Part shown: positions 47,872 to 60,647 of the stretch, in pieces
How positions within the stretch are numbered: position 1 is the first letter of the stretch
How the letters are laid out: each line of letters begins with the position of its first letter
NCBI GenBank assembly: GCA_027924585.1
Contig: BSBM01000140.1
Location: 6,650,001-6,714,000, forward strand
Direction of reading: 5' to 3'
Origin: Larix kaempferi
Lineage: Eukaryota > Streptophyta > Pinopsida > Pinales > Pinaceae
DNA length: 64,000 bases
The notes under the pieces: model-generated
Seen by the model: only the letters and a program-made list of their open reading frames with translations
Told to the model about the DNA's origin: nothing
Database searches by the model: none
Translations under genes and position numbers: made by a program

Positions 47872-49946
47872 ATGGCTGATATCGAAGACTCATCCATTAA
47901 TAGAAATATCACTGAAAACCCATTTGAAATAGTAAGTTCAGATAATCCGACCCTTGAATTGATAAATCAAGAAAATCTTAATTTTGATTCTAAACAGCAG
48001 GGAACGTTGTATGCTGTCCCTCTCTCAGAAGTAGAAAATCTTAGAAGGCATACGCGTGCTTACGTTAGACAACTTGGTGGTTTAAACGCAATAATTTTTC
48101 TCCCAAGAAGAAGAGCTCCTAGGAAAGAAAAATAGTACACTCGTGATTCAATCCTTGTGCAAGATTTTGAAGAATTGGTTGATATTTCTTTGGAAAAAAT
48201 ATCAAACCCTTTAAAGGAAGAGGATCTAGAAACTCTTGAAAATCCATATCTACAGAAGTTTCAGAATATTTCAGATCCAGAAGATCTTGAAGATCTACTC
48301 TCTCAAAGAAATTCTTCACACAATTCTTCACACGATTCTCCACCCGTTTCTCCACGAACAGCAATGGCTGTATCTGCCTGGAGGATGAGGGGAGCTTTAA
48401 AATAAATGGACCGTTTCATAATCTGCCTAAGAATCCTGAGAAAGTATTACCCAAGTACGATCCAGGTAGAGGTATCTCTGCGGAAGACCATCTTAAGGGC
48501 TTTTATTTAGCTTTGAGTCTGTTAAATGTGCAACATGAGGATGTAGTGTGTAGGCTTTTCCCATACACTTTTGAACCAAAGGTGTCTTCCTGGTAATTTT
48601 GCTTGTAGGCCGGTTTGATTTCTAATTGGGAAGAATTTGAAAATTGTTTTTTAAAGAAGTATGGGAATCAAAAAACCGTAGCAACGCTCATGAAATAATT
48701 TCTAACCATGAGGATGGAAAAGAAAGAAAAGGTTCAGGACTTCAACCAAAGATTTACGACACTATTAAATAATTTTGGTGAAACAACTAAGCTAGCTGAA
48801 GAATCTCTGATCGAATATTATACAACAGCTTTGGATGGTCCCATAGCAATGTTTGTAAAAAGAGCTAAGAAAGTTTCTTTAACCGAAAATTTTGAAGAGG
48901 CTAGGAAAGTTGAAGAAGAAACCGATAGCATTGCTAAACACACATTAGAAGCTGAACCAAAAACAGTAGCCACCAGGAAACCTCTACTGCTTACAAGAAA
49001 TAAGGAAGAATCATCAGCTGATATGGAGAACGTGTTTAAAATGATGCAAAAGTTGTCTAACAAAATAATAGATGTCGAGAAGGATAAGACAGCTAGTACA
49101 TCCAGGAAGCCCTTTAAACCATTTTACAAAAGGAGGGAAGACGGTGATCACACTCATCCACCCATGAATACTTCCCCTGTTTTGAACCTAAATGAAATAG
49201 GAATGGATAATTTATGTACTTTTCATCAAGAACCGCATTCGGAAAAGAGTTGCCCGCAATGGATTAATTCCATGAGCTTGGTCATGAACCAAATGTTGGA
49301 TTCGCAGATTCCAGATCCAGATGATTCTCTAGAGGAATCGAGCCCTGAGTTAGAAGATCCAACCCCGGACACTACTATGGTGCTATGGGATTGGGTACCT
49401 ATGACTGAACAAGCTAAAGAGGATCCCATAGAAAGCTCTCCCTCTACCGTGAACATTGCTACTCGGAGAAAAGGCCCTATTACAGATCCTGTGCCAAGTT
49501 CGGCTCCTCTTAAGCCTAAAGTTTCAAAAGAACAACCTAAGAGACATATCTCTGTTATTCTACCTCAACCTAAGCCTAACCCGATACCCACTAAACAGCC
49601 AACCGCGGATGTTACAGTCCAACGACCCAAAGCTAACACCCCTACAGCTGTCAAATAGCCAAGAGTTGAGGAAACTATTCAGTAGCCTAAAGCAATTGGG
49701 GGCAAATTAGTGGACCCAGCAAAATCCCCAAAGGAATGTGAAATGGGTTATGATATTATGGAAGACATTAAGAAGGTTAAATCAAACGTTTCGATATTTG
49801 ACAAGTGTGGTTTGCCACAGCAACGAGAAAAGTTGTTGCAGGCTCTCTAGGCTCTCCAAACCTAACCCAACACCCCATTAGTAGAGACTCAGGAAGATCC
49901 TGAAATTAATGAAGCAAGCATTGGCGGGAAGTCCAAATCTTAGACC
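47872..49946 (+). pseudogene. Giant element gag (broken)
   Basis: A leader part (47872-48405, one stop at 48133) opens MADIEDSSINRNITENPFEI and includes an acidic Ser-rich stretch. After a one-base shift near 48400 the core reads GPFHNLPKNPEKVLPKYDPG, GISAEDHLKGFYLALSLLNV, FPYTFEPKVSSW and, past two stops, WEEFENCFLKKYGNQKT. From 48708 the frame is open for 316 codons: KVQDFNQRFTTLLNNFGET, then a variant knuckle LCTFHQEPHSEKSCPQW, then a Pro-rich linker. The same frame runs on to protease through IKKVKSNVSIFDKCGLPQQ. Gag and pol therefore shared one frame. Gag would form the particle and bind RNA. Confidence 0.85.
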
Positions 49947-52900
49947 TTGCCTTTTCTGTTAACCTTTGAAATTTTTAATCATAATGTTCATAATTGCTTG
50001 GTAGATTCCGGGGCGTCCTCAAATGTTATGCCGTTGTCCATTTGTAGGAAGATCAACGGTCAACCTACCCCATCTCCCGCTCAAAGTATACAATTGGATA
50101 GGACTGCTGTGAAAGTTATTGGAGAAATGAAAGATGTCCTTATTAGGCTATCCGCTGATTCCCGAGTATGTCAATTCATTGATATCATGGTGGTTGATAT
50201 TCCTGAAGCCTATGGGCTGATATTAAGCAGAGATTGGTCCACGAAACTAAACAGTTATTTTGCAACCGATTGGTCTCACCTATGGCTGCCATATCAAAAT
50301 AGACAAAACCAAATCAAAGTCTTAAGAGAACCATACATGAAACAAAATGTAACCCAATTGGAAGGAGAGAACGAAGCAGTGGCATTATCATCTTCGGTCT
50401 TGGGAAATTATTTTTTAGAAATTGGTCCAGGTAACTACCAATCTGAAACTGTGAGCCATGAATTAGATAAACAGTCCGATCTCCTTCATTTCTCTCAGAC
50501 TGGTGATATTGATTGTAACATAGTTAATTTAGTTACTGATTTAGATCATAGAGATACTAACTTAATTGAATCTAAGGATATTTTCTGGATGTTATACTTT
50601 GATGGTTCTAAAACTCTGGAAGGATCCAGAGTTGGTTGTGTTCTAATGGATCCAAAAGGAAACAAATATTTTTTGTCCTGTAGATTAGAATTTGATTGTA
50701 CTAACAACACGACAGAATATGAAGCCTTGGTACATGGATTAAAGAAGGCCATTGGCTTAAATGTTAAGTACCTGAAGGTTTTTGGTGACTCCAAGATAGT
50801 TGTAAGACAGGTAAGGGACACCATTCATTACCTCTCACCTCATTTGAAGGGTTATCAGGCTAAGGTATGGGATTTAATTATGCATTTTGACACTTTCAAT
50901 ATAAAATCTATTCCTAGATTGCAAAATTCTGCAGCTGATTTGTTAGCAACATCTGCTTCAAGATTGGTGCCGTCAAATAATAAATGCTCAATTTAATTGA
51001 TTTTCAGGCCTTCCGTTCCCGATAACATCACAAAATTCAGAGTCTTCGATGATGACGATCAGATTATTGACTTCCTAACAAATGAAGACATGTTCCAAGA
51101 AGCTGCTATAGATGAAGATGAACATGACTCTAATCTACAAAAGATAGATCCAGCCAAAGGGAATTTCATTACTAAAGGAGTAACGTCATTAGAGTCACTC
51201 TTTGATCTACAAAGCAAATTCAGAAAGCCAGTGAATACTAAGACCAACAGCTTGTCATTACAACACGAGTTGGTAAATCTCGGTACCGAAGCAGAACCCA
51301 AATTTATTAATCTTGGCAAGTGTTGCTCGCCAGGAGAAAGAGACAAATTCATTAAGCTTTTCCGTCAATACAAAGATGTCTTTGCTTCGACGTATGAGGA
51401 TCTGAAGACATATGACGTCCGCATTATTCACCATGTCATACCAATGAAAGTGGGTGTCAAGCCATTTCAACAACAATTAAGGAGGATGCATCCTACTCTA
51501 GAACCCCTGATTCAAAAGGAGTTGAAAAAACTATTGGACGCTAAAATAGCCTTTAAGGTTCGACATTCAGAATGGGTTGCTAATCTAGTCCCTATGAGGA
51601 AGAAATCAGGAGAAATAAGGCTATGTGTTGAATTTAGGAATCTAAACAAGGCCTCGGATAAGGACAATTACCCAGTCCCTTCAATGGTGCAGATTCTCCA
51701 GATAGTGTCAGGCTCATAACTTTTCTCCCTCCTTGATGGTTTTTCTGGTTACAATCAAGTACTAGTAGCCGAAGAGGACAGGCTAAAGACTACCTTCCGC
51801 ACTAAGTGGGGAACTTTCGCATATAGAAGGATGCCTTTCGGCCTAATAAATGCAGGAGCCACATTTCAGTGAGCAATGGATGTTGCTTTTCGAGGATTAG
51901 GTGGTCGTTGTGTTGTTGTTTATCTGGATGACGTGACGGTTTTTTATAATTAAAGAGAATATCATGTTCTTCATTTGAGGCAGATTTTTTATCGTTGCCG
52001 AAAATATGGTATCTCTTTGAATCCCAAGAAGAGTGTGTTTGCTGTCCTTGAAGGTAAATTGCTTGGTCATGTCATCTCAAAGCGGGGAATCTCAATAGAT
52101 CAAGAAAGAGTGGACGCTATCAATAAGATCCCTATGCCCCATGGCAAAAAATCTATGCAGTCGTTTATGGGTACTATTAACTTTGTCCGAAGGTTTGTCC
52201 CTGATTTTGCTCAAATTGTTAAACCCTTACAGCAAATGATCAAGCAGAGCGTGCAGTTCAAGTGGAAGGACTTAGAAAAGGACGCATTCAGAGATATTAA
52301 GGAAGCTATAGCCAAAGATCCTTCCTTAAGAAGCCCAGACTTTGATAAAGATTTTATCCTATACAAATTTTCTTCGGATGATTCCCTTGCTACGGTACTT
52401 ACTCAAAAGGTGGAGTTAGGAGATGAATACCCGATTTCGTTCATGAGCACTGGTCTGCAAGGTGCTGAATTGAACTACCCCGTAGTAGAAAAACAAGCAT
52501 ACGCTGTGTTCAAGGTAGTGAAACAGTTCAGACCATACATTCTGAAGAATAGAACTAAAGTTATAGTCCCTCACCCAACTATTAGATCCCTTTTTGTTCA
52601 AAAGAAATTAGGAGAGCGGAGAGGGAACTGGGTTACGGCTCTTCAAGAATATGATCTAGAATTCAAACCCGCTACTTTGATCAAAGGGCAGAGCCTATGC
52701 AAATTACTTGCGAAACATCAGACAGAAGAAGAGTAGGATTGGGCAAATGAAGTTGAGTTGAATATGGTTAACGTATGCCCAATTTTCACAGCACCCGAAT
52801 CATGGTACATGGACTTAGTGCATTACATGCAGAGTGGATATCTACCTGAGCATTGGAGCTCCAAACAAAGAAGGAGCTTCGTCTGAAATCGGTAGCTTAC

Positions 52901-53999
52901 TAGATTATGGATGGCGTGCTCTTCAGGAGGAATTTTGATGGAATTTTTCTTAGATGCCTGGAAAGGGAGGACGCAGAAAAGGTCATCAAAGAGTTGCATG
53001 ACGGACCTGCTGGGGGACATTATTCCGGGGATACGACAGCTCATAAAATACTAAGAGCGGGATATTATTGGCCCACTCTATTTCGAGATGCCCATGCGTA
53101 TGCACGAAATTGTGATATATGTCAAAGAAGCGCTGGGAAGCTACCCAAGGCAGCGGGACCATTGCAGCCTATTATTATCTCAGAGCCCTTTGAACAATGG
53201 GGTATTGATGCCATTGGGGAGATAAACCCAAATTCTTCTCTACAACACCGATACATTCTGACTGCTACCGACTACTTCACCAGATGGACGGAGGCTATCC
53301 CATTGTGAAAGATCAATGAAGAGGCAGTCATCATCTTCTTGAGAGAGAACATCATAACCAGGTTTGGGGTTCCAATTTCCCTTGTTTTTGATAATGCCTC
53401 TTATTTTTCGTCTGTCAAGATAAATGAATTTGTCTATGAATGGGGAATCAAGTTGCACTACTCAGCCAATTATTACCCTCAAGGGAACGGATTTGCTGAA
53501 TCATCAAACAAAAACCTCATTCGAATTCTAAAAAAGATTGTGATAGAAAATCAACGAACTTGGCATGTGGCTCTCCCTAATGCCTTATGGGCCGATAGGG
53601 TGTCTCCAAAGAATGCATTAGGGGTTTCCCCTTTCTCTCTTGTCTATGGAAAGGAATCCATCCTCCCTCCCAATATCTTGCTCCCATCCTTACAGTTATC
53701 ACAAGCCTCTCGGGGTTCTGGTAACCAAGCCTTACAATCCAGGATTAATACCCTGCTTCAATTTGAAGAAGCCCGACAGAAAGCGAAATACTGATTCCAT
53801 CAACACCAAGACATAGTTAAGAGATGTTTTGATAAGAGGAAGTCCAGGAAAAGAAGTTTTGAAATTCCAACATTTATGGGTAGGCCCGTACCAAATTTCG
53901 GCAAAGATAGGCCCATCCACTTATACATTGACAAATCTCGAGGGAGAAGAAGTAACCCTCCCTCTCAATGGCCTTGCCCTAAAGCAATACTTTGCATAG
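49947..53999 (+). pseudogene. Giant element pol: protease, aRNH, RT, decayed RNH, integrase (broken)
   Basis: Protease is at about 49947-50250 (CLVDSGASSNVMPL). Next comes a second RNase H of archaeal type at about 50586-50954, with LYFDGSK, TEYEAL, VFGDSKIV and NSAADLLA, so the four acidic residues are present. A TAA at 50994 is followed in frame by the reverse transcriptase (VDSGS-distal block RPSVPDNITKF, VANLVPMRKKSGEIRLCVEF, LLDGFSGYNQVLVAEED, MPFGLINAGATFQ, VVYLDDVTV with both Asp). The Ty3-type RNase H (about 52330-52640) has lost key residues: YKFSSDD where YTDASD is usual and VPHPT where TDH is usual. After a stop at 52734 and a shift, the integrase (about 52800-53999) has ELHDGPAGGH, CDICQR, GIDAIGE, FDNASYF and GNGFAESSNKNLI, and ends in a second frame with KIGPSTYTL and LKQYFA. 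At least six stops are present. Confidence 0.88.
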
Positions 54000-55057
54000 T
54001 CTCGCTGAGACTTCTGTACATAAATAAAATTTTCTTTTATTGTTGCTTTAGCCTTTTGTTTGCTTTATTTTTCGGCCATTTTGTTTCTTTTCTGGCCATT
54101 TGAACCTTTGCACCAAGTTTGTTTTCTGAAAGCACCTATGGTTGAGTTTCTCATCAAATATAGGTCTCTTAAAGAAATCTCACAACCCATGAATCCAGGA
54201 CAATGCTCAAATAAAGTCAATCTATGTATTGTGCTCTTGCTGAATTTTTTAGAAGGAAGGAAGCCTCCTCTGCTAGCCACAATAATCCTATCTAAATAGC
54301 AAAGACCGATGACCATCTTTAGTACTATCTTTGGGCTCCACCCACTCTCACACTTAAAGGCATCTCAAGAAGGCTATCGAAGTTGGACCCACGGAAAGTA
54401 GCACATCTTGACGACATAGGGTATTGAAATGACTACATGCTGCAAATTTAACAGCCAAAGTGGCTTATATTCAAGAGTCTGTTTTCCATAGATTCTCGCC
54501 TCAATTAAAGCATGGCTGAGACAAAAGCAAAGCATGTAAAATCAAGAAGGTTTTCCAAAAGACACAGCCCAAAATAGGCTCCTCTCCGTCCGTGAGGCTT
54601 GATCAAAACAATAAAATCTCTAAACTCACACAAAAGGACATTATGGATTGAGGAGCTTAAATCCAAGATCATGTCCAAAGAAAATATCTCTGGAAGGCTC
54701 AAACAGCTAAGCTGTCCAAAGTACAAACATCCAAAAGGATGCAAGCGACATGGGAATGAGGAACAAGAGCAATAATGTCCATGAGAAAGTGTTGCAAATC
54801 TTGTGGAGTCCAACAATAGTAACCATCTGAAAGATGACCCTTCTAAAATGAATCTCATATGTTGGCCCTTTGAGAGTTTTAAAGATGTCTCTGTCAAAGC
54901 TCCCCTGTCCCTAATGGCTAGCAGGTAAAGTGCCTTCTTCCCTCACAGAAATTTAAATGCTCAGCTGAGTATTGCACCTAAGATGGATGTCTTTAATAAA
55001 ATTTCGGATCATGGAGAGGAATTTTAAAAGATTTGTGTTCGCCAACGACTCGCCAAT
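54000..55057 (+). other. Giant element 3' interior, non-coding
   Basis: No plus-strand frame with motifs was found. No purine tract directly touches the 3' LTR; the nearest purine-rich stretch, GGAGAGGAATTTTAAAAGAT, ends about 25 bases before it. Confidence 0.6.
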
Positions 55058-55227
55058 TGTTGTTGCAGCAACATCCCCCCCAAAATTTTGTACATATTGG
55101 GGCCCCTCCTTTTATTTTGAGGAAAGGCTTCCTTAAGAGGCCATTTCCACTTTTACTTTGTTTTTCAACTGAAAATCTTGCATTGAAAATTTCCATGTTT
55201 TCTTCCAAATGATAGAATTCGTGAAAT

Positions 55228-56165
55228 CTTCCCGAAGATGCAGAGCTTTTCAGGATTTCTCCCCGCAGTTTCGGAAGTATTCGAGTTTTTGTCCCGAAAA
55301 GGCGGGAGCTATTCGCATAAACGTCTCGAAAATGACTTAGAAATTATTGTTGGAAAGCTGTGGAAGCTATTGGCGAATTTCTTCCGAAACGGCGGAAGAA
55401 TTCAAGAAAACTTCCCGAAACAGCGGGCACCATTCGCCAAACCTCCCCGAAACTCCGAAAAGGACATAGAAACTATTTATCGAAATTTGCGGAACTTAGA
55501 AACTTTTCCTCCCGCAGTTGCGGAACCATTCAACTTATCTTCCCGAAAATGCGGGAGTCACTCGCCAATCTCCCCGGGGGGCCGCCAAGTGACTTAGTCT
55601 CTTTTGAAAAATTTTAAGTCTCGAAGTTGTGGATGCTTTCCGAAACTTCGGAAGACTTCGCGTTGTCTTTCCGAAACCCCGCCGAGAGACTTTCTGCAGA
55701 GCCATTCAGGTTATCTTCCCGAAACTACGGGAGTAATTTGCGAATTTCACCCAGAGCCGCCGAAAAAGAGTCAAGTCCTCTCCCTCACAAAATTGCGGAC
55801 GCTTTTCATGAAAGCCTTCCGCAACTGCGGAAGTCTTCGCGTTGTATTCCCGAAACCCCGCGGAGACTTAGATTTTTTTTGAGTTGCGGAAGCCTTCCTC
55901 CTATCCTCTCGAAACAGTGGGAGCCTTCATGATATCATTCCGCAATTGCGGAAGCTGTGGACTTATTTCCATTAAAATGGAGGAAAGAAATCGTATATTT
56001 CCCCGAAACTGCGGGACAACTCCGTAAAAACGCTCGCAACCGCTCTCCTAAGGTCGCGTTTCGGAAGGATTCGCCAATCTCTTCCGAAACGTCGAAGCCT
56101 TCAGCATAACCTTCCGCAATGGCGGGTGGAATTTGTGAGTCCATCCCGTAGCTGGTGGTCGCGCA
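55228..56165. repeat. Palindromic CCCGAAAC..GCGGGA array in 3' LTR
   Basis: This is the same array as at 41785-42720, with a few motif positions better conserved (for example TTCCGCAACTGCGGAAG near 55816). Confidence 0.8.
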
Positions 56166-56674
56166 CGCATATCGAAATTACTTGATGTTACCACGACGTA
56201 CAAATATTAAAGCCTCGTTTTAAATGCACCACCCACCATATTAAACCCCGCATGTGCCCAACTCATTTAAATAAACGGTGGGGGTTCGGGTCGACCGCAT
56301 TATTTTTTTGTTGATTAACAAATGTTGTTGGACGCCTCACCAAACTGCTCCAGCTCAGCTTGCTCGCCCACGTCCGCGTCCACCTCATTCAGCCACCTGG
56401 TCGTTGCCAGGTAGGATTCTAACCATTAATTTTGTCTCATCTACATGTTAGATTACCTTTCAGTTTTTCTTTTCGTCTAAGACGTGGCTGATAGGCATTA
56501 GTTGCATATTTCGTTATTTTGTCCTTAAAACCACCGAGGCTCCATGGGTTTCTCGTCCACCAGCCGAAAGCCCAAAACTATAACCGCCCAAGCTTTTCTT
56601 TTCACCAACCATACTCCAGGTATCGTCACGCTAGTTTAAATTCCAAGCCGACTATAGAGAGTCTCGTCAAGTGC

Positions 56675-56682
56675 TATAAATA
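56675..56682 (+). promoter_or_regulatory. TATA box upstream of LTR reading frame, copy 2
   Basis: TATAAATA lies in the context GTGCTATAAATAACCATGG, about 430 bp upstream of the reading frame at 57111. It supports a promoter for the extra gene separate from the gag-pol promoter. Confidence 0.55.
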
Positions 56683-57110
56683 ACCATGGCGGTCGGTTGA
56701 ATCCCTCGCCTATGCATAAATGGGGAAAGCGGCCCCTTATTCACCTGTTCATAATTGGAGAAAGCGGCCCCTTATTTCATCATAAGGTTGTTTCACCCCC
56801 AGACTCACCTGCCACTAACCATTAAAAGCACAATAACGATGGATACCCTCTCTCCTAGGAATAGATTAGAAGCAGGTTCTTTTCTCATCACATGCTTACA
56901 CCCTAAACTGTGTTCCCCTAAGATAGCCAAATCTCAGAACTATGTTTCTTGCTTGGAATGGTTCATTTTGATTTCCCAATAGGCAGCATCCTAGTTTGTT
57001 TATATATCCCATTAGCATGTTAAAATGGTGCTGCTCTTTGTTGAATCTCATAATAGTTTGCACATGTTTTATAATGACTTGTATTTGGTCATTGCCAGGG
57101 ATAAGTCAAA

Positions 57111-60100
57111 ATGCCGAAAGGTGGTAGGAAGAAAGCAAAGATGACGGAACCACAGCCAGCACCACTTAGGACTGAGACCATGTTCCAAGATACCAGGTGC
57201 ACCACCGGTTTTCCTCTCGAAATCCGCTGGGGTGACATTTACAGGATGATCCGGGACCAAGATATCCCGAATATGTTGCTTGAAGAAGGGCAGATTTATC
57301 TCAACATTAGAAATTCGGGCATAGCTAAAGCTTCTACCCGCCCTGAGTTGTTCCCACGTTCTGAAGTAATCGGGTGGATACTTGAACATACTAATACAGA
57401 GACAAGGGTATTACATGACAGCGGGAAAATAGCCATCGCCTCATTCCACCCAGCATACCTTGTCGTAGCCTATAAATTCCCACGTCCCCAGCAAGCCCTG
57501 AGTGATGAATGGTTGGGCCAGATGAACAATATTGAAATGGCCAAAAAATTATTGGTTGCAGGCAAGCACTTAAGGAAGAGAGTTAATGACGAGTATGATG
57601 TGTAGAATCTAAGACCTCCTTTCAGGTTAATCACCCTAATGTTGTGAAGAATCTTCGGTATACCCAATGGCACCATATACAAGATACAGTGGGTTCCCAT
57701 CATCCACTTCGTGGCATTTAAAGGAACTGTGTTTGACTGGGCTACCATCCTGTCAGATTGTTTGGCATCAATGGTGGTTGCTGCAAAAGAAGGTCTGGCC
57801 TTAAAAAAGATGAAATTTTACATGTATTCATATCTTATTGATTGTGTTTTGGCCAAGCTATCCTTTCCCAGCTTAGGTTGCACGTGGGATAAGGCCAACA
57901 CCCCGGTTTACACTGCTTTCAGGATGATGTGGGCTCAAAACTACAAATGCAGCTATAAGCTCATCTGTGAGGGGTTCATCATGCCCCTATATGAGCAAAT
58001 ATTCAAGGAAGAGCCCAACTATCTGTCGGAGAACGCTATGGAGGTCCTTGAAAACTATGGAGATTTTTATTGTCGGAGCAAGGAAGCTACCTCAGAATGT
58101 TTGGAGGAACCAAAGCTCCATATATTTTGCCGAGGTATGCTACCAACTATGTAGTCCTCAAGGAGGCAGTGAGGCAAATTTTCCTGGATGGGATTGGAGC
58201 AGTGCTTAACAAGCAGCATAAGGCTTCTTTCCCCCCTCTACCTTTCTGCATAGGAGCTTACAAATTCTCAGGAATTGCATCAGCTAAGGAGTTTGTGCAA
58301 GGGCTGAAAGCTTTCCACTTTGGTGAAGTTATTTTCCATAGGAATGATAGGAGGGGAAAAGTTGTCGAACATTGTAAAGAAATTCATGCTCATTTCGAGT
58401 ACGCCCATTATCATAATGCCGAGGAAGAGGCATTCAGAGGCATCAACAACATGAATGGGTTGCAAGTTTGTCGCCAAGGTACTAGAGCAAGCTCTAGCTC
58501 TACCAATGCCCAAAAAACCAACTTGCCGAAGGAGAAAGAAGCAGATGACGCCCGATCCCAAGAAGAACAAAGGTTAAGAGAGGAAGCAAGGTTACTGCAA
58601 GAGGATGAAATTGCCAGAGTGCAGTAGGAAGCTAAGGTGGCGAGAGTACAGCAGGAAACAGAAAGTGAGAGGCTGCAGAAAGAGGCCGAGGAAGCCCAGC
58701 AGCAGAAAGAGGCTGAAGATGAAAGGAAACAGAAAGCTGAAGAAGAAGAGAGAAGACAACAAGCTGAAGTAGGGCGGGAAGCGGAAGAAGAGCTCAATGC
58801 GGTTGACGATACCCAAGCAGGAGACCCCGACGCCCAGGACATGGAAATAGACATGCCTCAAGTAGGTGTTCCCGCACTCAAAATGGGGAGGTGGAACTAG
58901 CACAAGCAGGTGTCTCTGCTACCCAGAATGTGGGAACAGACCCAGCTCAGGTAGTCCAGACCCCACCCGCGGAAGCAGAAATAGATATTATAGATCTCCC
59001 AATCATCCCGTATACTCCATCGGAAGAGCATACCGTGTCCAGATGGAATGAATTTGTCTATGATAAGAAGAGGAAGGCTGTGGTCCTTAAATCGGAAGAG
59101 AGGATAAAGAGACTCTTCCAGGAAGATATTGTCACTCACAGGGAGACCACAGTAATGCAGAACATAAACAAGGATCCTTTAGCTATGGCATCCGCCTCTG
59201 TAGAGACAGCAAGAGCAACACTGGACAACGTGGCTGATATAGTTAAATAATTTGAGTCGACTAAGAGGAGTGCTCGCATGCTACAACATACTGTGGCCAA
59301 TGAGCAAGGCTACATGGATCTCATGGTGAATAGGTATAATCGCCTGTCCGTTGAGCATAAAGTGCTGTAAGACAAGTATAACCAGCTAGAAGTAGAAAAG
59401 GAAAGCATGACGGTTCAGATGATGATGCTAGAAGCAGAAAAGATTGATGCAGAAACTAAAGTATCCGATCTAGAGGCAGATAAGCAAATATTGGTTGAGA
59501 AATTAGAGCAAGAGGAGAGCAGAGCGATGGACATGTCTCCTTTCCATGAGTTGTCCTGTGGCATCCTAAGGCAAATCCATGACACGTAGGAACTAATCAC
59601 TGAGGAAGTATGCAAGCTCAAGGCCATGGTGGTTAGATTGGCAGAAGTTAATACAGAAGCCAATAGACTTAAAGAAAAACACACTCGGGTTAAGGCAAAT
59701 ATCTTGAGCCAGATAAAATGGAGAGAAGGAAAGGTAGATTTCCCCGAACATCTCCCATTTAAATCTGAAGATGGTTTTAATGAAGACGTAGCCCTGTTGG
59801 AATTTCGCAAAAACTGTGGCATTAAGCTAATGACCAAGATCCAAGGGACAATGGATAAAAGTAGCAGGATTTATCAAAGAATCCATGAAGTGCATGACAA
59901 ATGCAAATTGAGTTTCCCTCAATCCCTTGATGATTTCCCGGGCAGAGAGCAACGTTTAGCTAACCTGAAGGAAGAGCTGGGAATCCAAACGGAATATGTG
60001 AAAATGATTGATGTCCTAGCCATTGATGATCTCTAGCACTACATTGGGATGTCATCGATACACAGTCATCTGCTTAAGGAAATACACCAGGCAGCAGTAA

Positions 60101-60432
60101 CAGAAATTCAAGGTATCGCAGTAGAGCTTGGTAAATACATAACTTCTCAGAAAATATTGCTCCCTGCTTCAGCAAATGTAGTTATAAGGGACACTGGTGT
60201 CTGGTACAGTTACATTGCTGAAGAAGAAAAGAAGCAAGCAGCAGTAGCAGGAGTAACAACTAGTCTAGGTGTTTCTCTTTCAGCAGCAGCAGAGGTGACA
60301 GCCAGCCTAGGTGCTCCTCTCCCAGAAGCAACAGTAATACCAGCTAGCTCGATTTCCTCTCTCCCAGTAGCAGCAGCAGCAGCAGCTAGTTTGAGTGTTT
60401 CTTCCCAAGCTAGAGCGCCTGCCCAAGAATGA
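57111..60432 (+). pseudogene. LTR-encoded protein, unknown function, copy 2
   Basis: It is homologous end to end with 43667-46903. It starts at the equivalent ATG (MPKGGRKKAKM). It is broken differently: stops at 57603, near 57645, 58625, 59248, about 59367, 59587 and 60034, and frameshifts near 58075 and 58880. The tail adds a short Ala-rich stretch (VAAAAAASLSVSSQ) not in copy 1. The coiled-coil part is longer than in copy 1 (extra KEAEDERKQKAEEEER near 58710). Because the two copies were identical at insertion, positions where only one is broken show that the source LTR was more intact. Function is unknown. Confidence 0.8.
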
Positions 60433-60638
60433 ATGCACTGATTTTGGAGCATTAATTCCTATATTTTTATTTAGCTTTCATATGTATAAACGTGGAGATA
60501 TGGGACAGCTGTCCTGTCTTTTATTAAATAATTTTCTGCGTTAAAGGGAATTCACTTTTTTGTTGGTTATAAGGGGAAAAGTCTGTAGGTGACAAGTGTA
60601 AATGGCCAGGTGGCAGACCAAAGGGCACTTTGTAATAT

Positions 60639-60647
60639 TATAAATAG
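60639..60647 (+). promoter_or_regulatory. TATA box in 3' LTR, equivalent of 47130
   Basis: TATAAATAG is followed by AATAAA at 60728, the same spacing as in the 5' LTR. In this copy the AATAAA would serve 3' end formation of the element RNA. Confidence 0.55.
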
